DNA of 64,000 bases from contig NZ_JARVRX010000014.1 in assembly GCF_030209435.1 (NCBI RefSeq), forward strand, positions 62,001 to 126,000, read 5' to 3'. A program made the translations under genes and the position numbers. The DNA comes from Mycolicibacterium sp. lyk4-40-TYG-92 (lineage in GTDB: Bacteria; Actinomycetota; Actinomycetes; Mycobacteriales; Mycobacteriaceae). Under the pieces are notes generated by a model. It was not told the DNA's origin. It saw only the letters and a program-made list of their open reading frames with translations, and did no database searches. Each line of letters starts with the position of its first letter. Within the stretch, counting starts at the first letter, position 1. Of this stretch, positions 33,848 to 41,968 are shown piece after piece.

Positions 33848-35149
33848 TCAGGAGCGCAATCTGTCAATCTCGTCCGTAAGGCGGTCCAACGCCCACAGTG
33901 CACGTGCGCCGAGTGCGGAGAATTGCGGGTTGGGCGGGAAGGAGCTTCGGTCGTACCAGACGGCCCGCAGGTCCTCGTGCATCTCATCACCCGCCAACCG
34001 ATCAGCCAACAGTGTGCCGAGGTAAGGAGCCTGGGTCATGCCATATCCGTTGCACCCGTTGGTGTAGAGCACTCGAGAGTTCGATCGGCCGGCGACCGGG
34101 AGCAGCGTCGGTGACATCCCGATCCAACCGCCCCAGGTCTTTTTCGGTGCGACATCACGCAATGACGGGAACGCCTCGCGGAAGCCGCGCAACAGGTCCG
34201 TTGCGACTGCCGGGTCGGTGGTCCTGGCACCCAGCGGGCCCTGCGGCGCCTGCACATTACGAGTTCCGAAAACGATCGTGTTGTGCGGAGTTTTCCGGAA
34301 ATTCGAGACGATGAGGTTGTTCGAGACGAAACCTGCCGGATTCGTCCACCCGGTATTGTCCAGACGCTCCGGGTCTATCGGCTCCGTCTCCAGCAGAGAG
34401 ACCCACACCGGAGCGGCCAGCCGGGGAGGCGCGAACGGCAGATCGGCCGAATAGCCGTTGGTGGCCAGCAGCACCCGGTCGGCATGCACCTTTCCACCCG
34501 GCACTGTGATGACGACCGAGGACCCGCCGGATTCCAGATCCTGCACCGGGGTCTGCTCGTAAACCCTTGCGCCGGAAGCCAAGAGCACATCCCGCAAGCC
34601 GAGCGCATACTTGCCCGCATTACACAGACCGCCCGCAGGTTCGTAGACTCCGCCGATGAACGCATGCGGCAACCCGAACTCGCGCCCGTCCACGTACTCG
34701 GCTTCACTGCCGAGGGCCCGAAGGGCGACGGCGGCACGCTCGGCATTCTTCGCCCGATGACGCGTCGTGCTGGCCATGCTGACCCAGCCGACACGGTTGT
34801 AGTCGCACTCGATCTGATGGCGTTCCAGCAGGTCTTCTGCGAAGCTCAGCGCCGACCTGGCGAATCGGGCAACTCCGGGCAACCGGCGCGGGTGTACTGC
34901 GGACAACATGCGCGGATCGCCACTGAGCGCATCACACAGGTACCCACCGTTGCGCGAGCTGGCTCCCCAGCCACAGATTCCGGCCTCGAGCACCACGACG
35001 TCGACGCCGCGCTCGGCCAACCGAAGGCCGGCAGCCATACCGCCCACACCAGCGCCGATGATCGCTACGTCACAACGAATTTCGCCCTGGAGAGCCGGAG
35101 CCGTTACCTCCGGCTTATCCACCCATCCCGTATCAAACAGGTATTCCAT
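33848..35149 (-). CDS. DAO-family FAD-dependent amine/amino-acid oxidoreductase (PuuB-like)
   Basis: 433 residues from ATG 35149, preceded by an AGAAAGGGA ribosome binding site. The N-terminus has a short leader (EYLFDTGWVDKPEV), then the FAD-binding VAIIGAGVGGMAAGLRLAE near residue 30, and the GASSRNGGYL flavin-site segment near 70 typical of the D-amino acid oxidase/glycine oxidase/gamma-glutamylputrescine oxidase group. The C-terminal WGGWIGMSPTLLPVAGR and TNGCNGYGMTQAPYLG are family features. The likely reaction is oxidation of a primary or secondary amine to an imine or aldehyde. Being beside two PucR genes and an APC/SSADH operon, it may contribute to polyamine-like breakdown. Exact substrate unknown. 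Confidence 0.87.
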   Translation of the reverse strand: MEYLFDTGWVDKPEVTAPALQGEIRCDVAIIGAGVGGMAAGLRLAERGVDVVVLEAGICGWGASSRNGGYLCDALSGDPRMLSAVHPRRLPGVARFARSALSFAEDLLERHQIECDYNRVGWVSMASTTRHRAKNAERAAVALRALGSEAEYVDGREFGLPHAFIGGVYEPAGGLCNAGKYALGLRDVLLASGARVYEQTPVQDLESGGSSVVITVPGGKVHADRVLLATNGYSADLPFAPPRLAAPVWVSLLETEPIDPERLDNTGWTNPAGFVSNNLIVSNFRKTPHNTIVFGTRNVQAPQGPLGARTTDPAVATDLLRGFREAFPSLRDVAPKKTWGGWIGMSPTLLPVAGRSNSRVLYTNGCNGYGMTQAPYLGTLLADRLAGDEMHEDLRAVWYDRSSFPPNPQFSALGARALWALDRLTDEIDRLRS

Positions 35150-35346
35150 ACCGGTCCCTTTCTGCGAAGACTTCACGATGACGCCCCGAGACTAGGGAGG
35201 ACCACCCCATGACGGCATCGTCGCCGAGACCATCTTTGTGAATGAAAAACAGTGTCTACGGCACAGTTCGTCGGCCGAGCCCTCCGCCGACCGGCGCTGC
35301 GTTCAGTTCGATTCCGCAATCCTGCCGGCTGCTACCTGGTCGATTC

Positions 35347-36552
35347 TCAGGTCGATTTCGAGGCGGCCCTTTCGAAGCCGATGAGGACTACGAGATCGGC
35401 CACATCACGTGGATTATCAAGCGATTTGCCGGTGAGTTCCTGAATCTTGTTGAGTCTTTGGCGCACCGTGTTGGGGTGTCTATCGAGTGCTAGTGCGGTC
35501 AGCCGCACGGAACCGCCGCAGTCGAGCCATCGCTCAAATGTTTCGAGGAGATGCTCACGAGTTGCCTGTGGTAGCCGCAAGACTTCACGGAGAGTCTGTT
35601 CACTGAGCAGCCGCAGTACCTCTGGGGATGTTGCAACCGTCGCTGTGCGGGCCACGTTGTCGCCGAAGATCACCACTTGCTCGCGCTCGCTGGTCGTCTC
35701 AGCCGCGAGTTGGGCCAGCCGCCACCCCTTCGGGATTTCCAAGGCGGAAACCGGAATGCTGATGCCTGTGGACGAGGCTCCTAGACGGACCAACGCATCC
35801 TTCAATTGCCTTGCGCCGCTTTTGCTCTGAACAGCGATGATGCCGACCTGAGCTTCGGAGCCCAATCGCCACGCCGAGTCAAACGACTGCCGGCGCAGTA
35901 AGTTCTCGACATTTGGCAGCGGCGCCTCGCCCAGCTTTGCAACGATGACGACGGCCACGCAATAGAGCGGAGCCGTCGCGATCATCAATTCACCGAGCCT
36001 GGCAAAGGTTGTGTCGGGATCGGGCATCGCACCTGCCAGAAGCGCGTCGACGAGCACAGCGTTGCGCTCGGCGCGTTGCATCTTCCGGTTGGTCTCCACC
36101 TCCCGATACGCCCCCACGAGTGCTTCATCGATCTGGCTCATCAATTCCCAGTGCGCGGCTGTCACATCAACGGCCGTCTCCATCGACACCGCCCGGCTCC
36201 GCAGACTGATGAACAGGTGACGCCAATCCGAGTCGAACACCATTCGCCGCAGCGTTTGCGCGTCGGCAAGAGCAACCCGAGCCTCACAGCAGCGCGCTCC
36301 GAGCCCGCGGGCAAGCGCCAGATCCGGTGGGCGCCCTTCGATCAGAGACGCCACCACATCGGCGTTTATCCGCAGGATGCAGTCGATGACCTCCGAAAGC
36401 CGCATTCCGTCGGGTTCAGCGAACAAACCGCCGATCGAATCCTCCACGCGTTCGGCAACTTCAGCAATGCGCTCAATTTGTCCGTCCGAGATGACATCGG
36501 CCAGCAGAGTTCTGGCATCCACCGACATGTCATCCACACCGTCGCGTGCCAC
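35347..36552 (-). CDS. PucR/CdaR-type transcriptional regulator
   Basis: 401 residues. Helical N-terminal sensor region, central GGDEF-like region, and C-terminal PucR HTH: LLETFERWLDCGGSVRLTAL, then DRHPNTVRQRLNKIQELTGKSL (residues about 325-375). ATG 36552 or an internal Met at residue 9 could be the start. It is transcribed toward the FAD oxidoreductase gene, 197 bp away, and is its probable regulator. Sequence around the HTH differs from the PucR proteins at 17.2 and 60.3 kb, so the three are paralogues rather than recent duplicates. Confidence 0.87.
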   Translation of the reverse strand: MARDGVDDMSVDARTLLADVISDGQIERIAEVAERVEDSIGGLFAEPDGMRLSEVIDCILRINADVVASLIEGRPPDLALARGLGARCCEARVALADAQTLRRMVFDSDWRHLFISLRSRAVSMETAVDVTAAHWELMSQIDEALVGAYREVETNRKMQRAERNAVLVDALLAGAMPDPDTTFARLGELMIATAPLYCVAVVIVAKLGEAPLPNVENLLRRQSFDSAWRLGSEAQVGIIAVQSKSGARQLKDALVRLGASSTGISIPVSALEIPKGWRLAQLAAETTSEREQVVIFGDNVARTATVATSPEVLRLLSEQTLREVLRLPQATREHLLETFERWLDCGGSVRLTALALDRHPNTVRQRLNKIQELTGKSLDNPRDVADLVVLIGFERAASKST

Positions 36553-36615
36553 ACGACGATGCTATCCCCGCCCGATCACAACCAAGGATTACAGCGCTGC
36601 ACCCAGCTATGTCGG

Positions 36616-37596
36616 CTATCTCGCATCGAGGGTCTTGTTGATCTGCGCGGCGATTTCGGTCATGGCCCGCAGCGTCGGGTGATAGGCCATGGGCCCGTAA
36701 TTCAGCGGACTCGCGGAAAACGTGTAGCCGTAAACCCACGGATCGGCCGCACAGATATCGTGCCCGCGAGTCAGGTCGGCTGCCGACACCAGCACAGACC
36801 CCGTCGCACGTGCGGCCTCTTCTGTTTTGGCGGCAAGCGTTTTCGCCAATTGTCGAGCTCTGTCGAACTGCGCGTCGGTGATGGGCAGCTTGGCAGGACA
36901 GTACCCGGCGTCGGGCAGGACGGTCGTGTAGTTGACGTACACGACCGTCGCCTTCGGCGCCCTCCGGTGCGCTTCGACACCGATTTCCGTCAAGCTCGCG
37001 CCCACCTGCGCTACCGCCCGGTCGCCATCGGCATCCGACTTCACATCACAGACGCCGAGCCGCCACGCCCACGACAACGCGCCAGGGTCTTTCGCACACG
37101 ACCACGCGAACAAGTTCGGCAGGTAGTAGACGTCATTGCCGCCCGCTGTGATGGTGACGAGCTTCGTGTTCTCTCGGACCGCATCGAGCTGGGGTGGTTG
37201 GAAGAACTGCCCGCCGTGTAGCACGTTCTGCGCCGTTGCACCCGAGCACGTCATATCCGTGAGGTTCAGGTGGCGTAGCGCGGCCAGCTGATGCGCGTAG
37301 TTGTTGCCGGACCGGATGCAGAGGGCCGGGCTCGTCGGGTCACGGTCGGGGACGCCGGGACCGGCGCCGAACGAACTGCCGAGGGCCACGTAGTCATGGT
37401 TGCCGGCAGGCGCCCGCTTGCCCTGGTAGTAAATCACCGCGACCAGCCCACCGATCACCAGCAGCACGACCACCAGTAGTGCGCCAAATACCTTCAGCGC
37501 CAGCAACAAAGCCCGTCTCGACCGTGAGCGGGGTCCCTTCCGTTGCGGCGTGGTTCCGGGCTCATCGAACGAATCTCCGCCACGCTTCGCGTTCAT
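36616..37596 (-). CDS. membrane-anchored SGNH/GDSL-type lipase or esterase
   Basis: 326 residues. A basic cytoplasmic segment (QRKGPRSRSRRA) is followed by one transmembrane helix (ALKVFGALLVVVLLVIGGLVAVIYY). The SGNH hydrolase domain has the nucleophile block DYVALGSSFGAGPG (residues about 67-80), the block III TITAGGNDVYYLP near 145, and a C-terminal YHPTLRAM with the catalytic His near 308. The signal-anchor places the enzyme outside the membrane. It likely hydrolyses ester bonds of lipids or acylated sugars. It stands alone, 63 bp before the PucR gene start (opposite side) and divergent from the EthA-like gene. Confidence 0.86.
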   Translation of the reverse strand: MNAKRGGDSFDEPGTTPQRKGPRSRSRRALLLALKVFGALLVVVLLVIGGLVAVIYYQGKRAPAGNHDYVALGSSFGAGPGVPDRDPTSPALCIRSGNNYAHQLAALRHLNLTDMTCSGATAQNVLHGGQFFQPPQLDAVRENTKLVTITAGGNDVYYLPNLFAWSCAKDPGALSWAWRLGVCDVKSDADGDRAVAQVGASLTEIGVEAHRRAPKATVVYVNYTTVLPDAGYCPAKLPITDAQFDRARQLAKTLAAKTEEAARATGSVLVSAADLTRGHDICAADPWVYGYTFSASPLNYGPMAYHPTLRAMTEIAAQINKTLDAR

Positions 37597-37806
37597 TGCT
37601 GACCCTTTCGGTTCGCCGACGTGCAGGGAGTATCGCCCAAAGCGCGCGGATCAGCCAGTGCGGATCCGGGCGGCTCGCAGAGCGGTGCGAATCACACCAT
37701 CGGCGGATAGAGGTTGTTGCATTTCGGTGTGGTGCGCACCACGTCGACCCCGGCAATCTGAGGCGCATCGCAAGGCGCCAGTGCCGGCGCAGGAAGGAAA
37801 CGACAG

Positions 37807-39378
37807 ATGAGCATCCCAGTACCCAGCCCGGAGTACTACGACGTCGTGATCATCGGCGGCGGCATCTCGGGAATCGGCGCGGCGGCGTATCTCACTAAGG
37901 AGTTCCCGACAAAGAAGATCGCACTGCTCGAGGGCCGTGCCGCCAGCGGCGGGACGTGGGATCTGTTCCGGTACCCCGGCATTCGCTCCGACTCGGACCT
38001 GCACACCTTCGCCTACGAGTTCAAGAGCTGGCGCGACGAGAAGGCGATCGCCGACGCACCGCTGATCCTGGACTACCTCAAGGAGACCGTCGAGGAGTAC
38101 GGCCTCGACAGGATCATCAGGTATCGCCACCACGTGGTGGCCGCCGCGTGGTCGAGCGACGACGCGGAATGGGTGCTGACTGTCGAGGTCACCGATGCCA
38201 CCGGTGCGGTGCACAGCGAGGTGATCAAGGCGGGGTGGGTCTACGCCGGCACGGGCTACTACCGGTACGACGAGGGGTACACCCCCGAGTTCGAGGGTCG
38301 GGACGACTTCGAGGGCGACATCATCCACCCGCAGTTCTGGCCCGAGGGCTACGACCACTCGGGCAAGAAGGTCGTCGTAATCGGCAGCGGCGCAACCGCA
38401 ATCACGCTCATCCCGTCGCTGCTCAAGGGCGAGGGCGCAGCCGACCACGTCACCATGCTGCAGCGCACGCCGACGTACATCATGTCGCTGCCGCGCGTCG
38501 ACACGCTGAGCCTCAAGCTCACTCGGCTCCTCGGAGAGCGGCGCGGCTACCTCGCGACCCGGTGGAAGAACGTGTTGCTCGACTGGGTGGTCGTCGAGCT
38601 GATGACCAGGTTCCCCAAGACCGCACGGCGCGTCATCCGTCACCTGAACAAAAAGCAACTGCCGGCGGGGTTCGACGTGGACCGGCACTTCAACCCACCG
38701 TATGACCCGTGGGACCAGCGGCTGTGCCTCGCGCCCGACGGCGACTTCTTCGCGTCGATCCGCGACGGCGGCGCGTCGGTGGTGACCGATCGGATCCGCC
38801 GCTTCACCAAGACCGGAATCGAGCTCGAGTCCGGCCAGGAACTGCCGGCCGACGTCATCGTCACCGCAACCGGACTGAACCTGCGGCTATTCGGTGGCAT
38901 CGACCTGACCGTCGACGGGCGACCCGTCGAGCTGTCCGACGCGGTGGTGTACCGCGGTGCCCTGCTGTCGGGCATCCCGAACTGGATGATGGCGATCGGT
39001 TACACCAAATCGTCTTGGACACTGAAGATTTCGCTACTCGGCAAGAGCCTCATCGAACTCCTCCGGTACATGGACACCCATGGGTACGACACCGTCGCCC
39101 CGTATGCGGCCGAGGGCGTCGGCACGCGTTCGATCCTCGATCTGGACGCCGGCTACATGCAACGTGCCAAGCGGGCCCTGCCGCGTCAAGGCGACGCTCT
39201 GCCCTGGCAGATGCGGAACGTGTTCCTCGAGGACCGGAAGATGTACCGGGGGTCGATCATCGACGACAATCTGCGGTTCAGCTCGCGACTGGAGCGCGAA
39301 CTCGCCGTCGGCGGCACACAAAGCGAGACTCGCCGCGCCGAGATCAGCCGGGCAGCCTCTGGACGAGCCGCGTCATGA
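37807..39378 (+). CDS. EthA-like FAD/NADPH Baeyer-Villiger monooxygenase
   Basis: 523 residues that closely follow the pattern of mycobacterial EthA: VVIIGGGISGIGAAAYL (residues 13-29), SGGTWDLFRYPGIRSDSDLH near 52, the fingerprint FEGDIIHPQFWP near 168, IGSGATAITLIPSL near 195, YDPWDQRLCLAPDGDFF near 305 and VTATGLNLRLFGG near 355. EthA-type enzymes convert ketones to esters or oxidise sulfur and nitrogen centres. This is a paralogue, not proven to be EthA itself, and no EthR-like gene is adjacent. The stop codon overlaps the ATG of the esterase gene, which fits oxidation of a ketone followed by ester cleavage. Confidence 0.92.
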   Translation: MSIPVPSPEYYDVVIIGGGISGIGAAAYLTKEFPTKKIALLEGRAASGGTWDLFRYPGIRSDSDLHTFAYEFKSWRDEKAIADAPLILDYLKETVEEYGLDRIIRYRHHVVAAAWSSDDAEWVLTVEVTDATGAVHSEVIKAGWVYAGTGYYRYDEGYTPEFEGRDDFEGDIIHPQFWPEGYDHSGKKVVVIGSGATAITLIPSLLKGEGAADHVTMLQRTPTYIMSLPRVDTLSLKLTRLLGERRGYLATRWKNVLLDWVVVELMTRFPKTARRVIRHLNKKQLPAGFDVDRHFNPPYDPWDQRLCLAPDGDFFASIRDGGASVVTDRIRRFTKTGIELESGQELPADVIVTATGLNLRLFGGIDLTVDGRPVELSDAVVYRGALLSGIPNWMMAIGYTKSSWTLKISLLGKSLIELLRYMDTHGYDTVAPYAAEGVGTRSILDLDAGYMQRAKRALPRQGDALPWQMRNVFLEDRKMYRGSIIDDNLRFSSRLERELAVGGTQSETRRAEISRAASGRAAS

Positions 39379-40439
39379 CGGCGATCATCGCGGCGTCCGC
39401 GGCACCGGACGGCCGATTGACGGGCCGCGAGTTGATGCAGCGCGCGCTGTTCACGGCGCTCGGCCGGGTTCCGCAAGCAGCCCTCCGCCGGCTGGTCCCG
39501 CCGACCGTCAACGCCCACGGCGACGTGATGGCGCCGGAGATCGCGCTGCTGATGCGTTTTGCCGCAGAGGAGCCTGATTTCAGCGATGGCACCGTGGCCG
39601 AGGCACGAGCCATCATGGAGAACGACTGCCGGGTCTTCGCGGACAAATCCGCGAACTTGGCCGTGGACGTGGACCCCGATATCGTTCTCCCCAGCGGCAT
39701 TCGGGCCACCCTGTATCGGCCGAAGGTGCGCGCCAACGGGCTCGTACTGTTCCTGCACGGCGGCGGTTTCGTCCTCGGCAGTCGCGAGGCGTACGACTCC
39801 CCCGCCCGCCTCATCGCGGCCCGCGCCGGAGTCAACGTGCTGTCGGTCGAGTATCGGCTGGCTCCCGAGGCCCCCTTTCCCGCTGCGGTCGACGATGCCT
39901 GGGAGGCATGGCAATTCGCTGTCGGACACTGCCCGGACTGGGGCATCGATCCGGCGCGCATCGTCTTGCTGGGTGACAGTGCCGGCGCGAATCTCTGTGC
40001 GGTGCTGTCAAACCAGCTTCAGGACGAGGCACTTCGCCCCCGGATGCAGGTGTTGATGTATCCGGTCGTAGATGCCGTGGGCAGCTACCGCTCGCGTGCG
40101 GAGTTCGCGGACAACCCCGCCCTCACCGCCAAGCAGATCGAGTGGCTGTCCGAGCTGTACGTGCCCGATCCTGAGGACCGAACCGATCCGCGCGTCTCAC
40201 CGATTCTTGCGGAGGACCTCTCCGGGGTGCCGCCGACACTCGTCACCGTCGCCGGTTTCGACACCTTGCGGGACGAGGCGATCGCATACGCCCAGCGGCT
40301 CAAGGACTTCGGCGTCCCGACCCGCCTGTTGCGGGAGGGCGGCCTGGTGCACGGGTATATCTCGATGACCCAGATCAGCCCAGCAGCCCGCGATGCGGTG
40401 AGCCGCGTCGCCGCCGCGATCCGACACGCCCTGCACTAG
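39375..40439 (+). CDS. alpha/beta-hydrolase of the hormone-sensitive-lipase family
   Basis: 354 residues from ATG 39375, which overlaps the BVMO stop by 4 bp. The frame is open much further upstream only as a shadow of the BVMO gene. The oxyanion-hole motif FLHGGGFVLGS is near residue 128, the nucleophile elbow LLGDSAGANLC near 200, and the charge-relay His in GLVHGYISM near 325. It probably hydrolyses the ester product of the coupled BVMO; the substrate is unknown. A small hairpin 29 bp after the stop may end the two-gene unit. Confidence 0.92.
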   Translation: MTAIIAASAAPDGRLTGRELMQRALFTALGRVPQAALRRLVPPTVNAHGDVMAPEIALLMRFAAEEPDFSDGTVAEARAIMENDCRVFADKSANLAVDVDPDIVLPSGIRATLYRPKVRANGLVLFLHGGGFVLGSREAYDSPARLIAARAGVNVLSVEYRLAPEAPFPAAVDDAWEAWQFAVGHCPDWGIDPARIVLLGDSAGANLCAVLSNQLQDEALRPRMQVLMYPVVDAVGSYRSRAEFADNPALTAKQIEWLSELYVPDPEDRTDPRVSPILAEDLSGVPPTLVTVAGFDTLRDEAIAYAQRLKDFGVPTRLLREGGLVHGYISMTQISPAARDAVSRVAAAIRHALH

Positions 40440-40467
40440 TCACCCGGCAGCACAACGCCGAGCGAAA

Positions 40468-40481
40468 CGCGCAAAAGCGCG
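40468..40481. terminator. small hairpin after the BVMO-esterase pair
   Basis: CGCGC-AAAA-GCGCG is a perfect 5-bp stem with an A4 loop, 29 bp downstream of the esterase stop and about 85 bp before the transporter gene. It is short for a terminator and could instead be part of the transporter leader. Confidence 0.35.
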
Positions 40482-40565
40482 ACTAATACGTACAAGCTCG
40501 CATTGTGATGCCGGTTACAGCGACCCTTCTGAGATTGCTCCAGTCACTCACTCAGGAGATAGCTG

Positions 40566-41918
40566 ATGTTGGTTGCCCTCGGCCTGACCATGGTCGCCGC
40601 CTTCATGGTCGTCATCATGACCAAGCGCGCCACGCCCATCGTGGCGTTGATCGCCGTTCCCGTGACCTTCGGCCTGCTGGCCGGGGCGGGCAGCGGCATC
40701 GGGAAGATGATCACCGACGGCATCAAGGACCTGGCGCCCACCGCCGCGATGCTGTTCTTCGCGATCGTGTTCTTCGGCATCATGATCGATGTCGGACTGT
40801 TCGACCCGGTGATCCGCACCGTGATCCGCATGGTGGATCACGATCCGGCGCGACTGGTGGTCGGCACCGCGGTGCTCGCGGCGGTCGTCTCGCTCGACGG
40901 TGACGGTTCGACCACCTTCATCGTCACGGTCTCCGCGCTACTCCCGCTCTATTTGAAGCTGGGGGTGAGCCCGGTGGTGCTCACCGTGGTCGCCGGCTTG
41001 GCGAACGGCACCATGAACATTCTGCCGTGGGGCGGCCCGACCGCGCGCGCGGCGGCTGCACTGAAGATCTCTCCGTCCGAGGTGTTCGTCCCGATGATCC
41101 CGTCGCTGATCGCCGGAATGTTCATCGTGCTGGCGTTCGCATGGCACCTGGGAGTGCTGGAGCGCAAGCGGATCGGCTCGATCGTGGTTCGCGAGCGGGT
41201 CCTGGCCGGTGTCGGAGGTGGGTCGGAACCAACGGGCCTCGGTGGCGGCGACGCATTCGAGGGTGCCGCCGACGACTCGGGCGCGATCTCCGGTGAATTC
41301 GCTCGACCAAAACTGTTGTGGTTCAACGCGGTCGTCACCGTCGCACTGCTCGCGGTGCTCACCATGGACATCCTGCCCATCCCGGTGCTCTTCATGATCG
41401 CCGCCGCGGTGGCCCTCATGGCGAACTTCCCGCACGTGGCCGAACAGCAGGCCGCGATCACCCGGCATGCGTCGTCGATCGTGTCGGTGGTGGGCATGGT
41501 GCTCGCCGCCGCTGTGCTGACCGGAGTATTCAAGGGCACCGGCATGGTGGAGGCGGTGGCCACCTGGGTCACCGGCATCATCCCCGAGTCGATGGGTCCG
41601 CACCTGGGCGTGATCACCGGCGTGCTGTCCATCCCGTTCACGTTCCTGATGTCCAACGACGCCTTCTACTTCGGCGTCCTGCCGGTGCTCTCGGAGACCG
41701 CGAGCCACTACGGGATCAGCGCGGCCGAGATGGCGCGGGCCTCGATCACCGGACAGCCGTTTCACATGCAGAGCCCGCTGGTCCCAGCGATCCTGCTGCT
41801 GGTCGCCCTGGCCGGCGTGGGACTCGCCGATCATCACAAGAAGGTGTTGTGGCGTGCGGCGGTGGTCTCGCTGGTAATGCTGGTGGTGGGCGTCGCCCTC
41901 GGCCAGATACCGCTCTGA
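40566..41918 (+). CDS. CitMHS-family citrate/metal-citrate transporter
   Basis: 450 residues with about 12 transmembrane segments and the CitM-type features: VALIAVPVTFGLLAGAG near the N-terminus, the conserved loop SLDGDGSTTFIVT near residue 118, MNILPWGGPTARAAAAL near 155, and LSIPFTFLMSNDAFYFGVLP near 355. These proteins import citrate as a divalent-metal complex with protons. CAGGAGATAG before ATG 40566 is a strong ribosome binding site. It is followed by a CitA/CitB-type two-component system in the same direction, the standard pairing for carboxylate-induced uptake. Confidence 0.92.
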   Translation: MLVALGLTMVAAFMVVIMTKRATPIVALIAVPVTFGLLAGAGSGIGKMITDGIKDLAPTAAMLFFAIVFFGIMIDVGLFDPVIRTVIRMVDHDPARLVVGTAVLAAVVSLDGDGSTTFIVTVSALLPLYLKLGVSPVVLTVVAGLANGTMNILPWGGPTARAAAALKISPSEVFVPMIPSLIAGMFIVLAFAWHLGVLERKRIGSIVVRERVLAGVGGGSEPTGLGGGDAFEGAADDSGAISGEFARPKLLWFNAVVTVALLAVLTMDILPIPVLFMIAAAVALMANFPHVAEQQAAITRHASSIVSVVGMVLAAAVLTGVFKGTGMVEAVATWVTGIIPESMGPHLGVITGVLSIPFTFLMSNDAFYFGVLPVLSETASHYGISAAEMARASITGQPFHMQSPLVPAILLLVALAGVGLADHHKKVLWRAAVVSLVMLVVGVALGQIPL

Positions 41919-41968
41919 CGCGCCGATCCGCGGCGGATCCGTCGTCGACAGCGATAGCCTCGACCCCC

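Noticed and set aside
38709..39374. N-terminal extension of the HSL esterase inside the BVMO gene
   Set aside because: It is a frame shadow; ATG 39375 overlaps the BVMO stop in the normal coupled way.
41318..41968. 217-codon N-terminal extension of the sensor kinase reading into the citrate transporter gene
   Set aside because: The extension is out of frame with a clear transporter gene and Arg/Gly-rich; ATG 41969 directly precedes the first TM helix.
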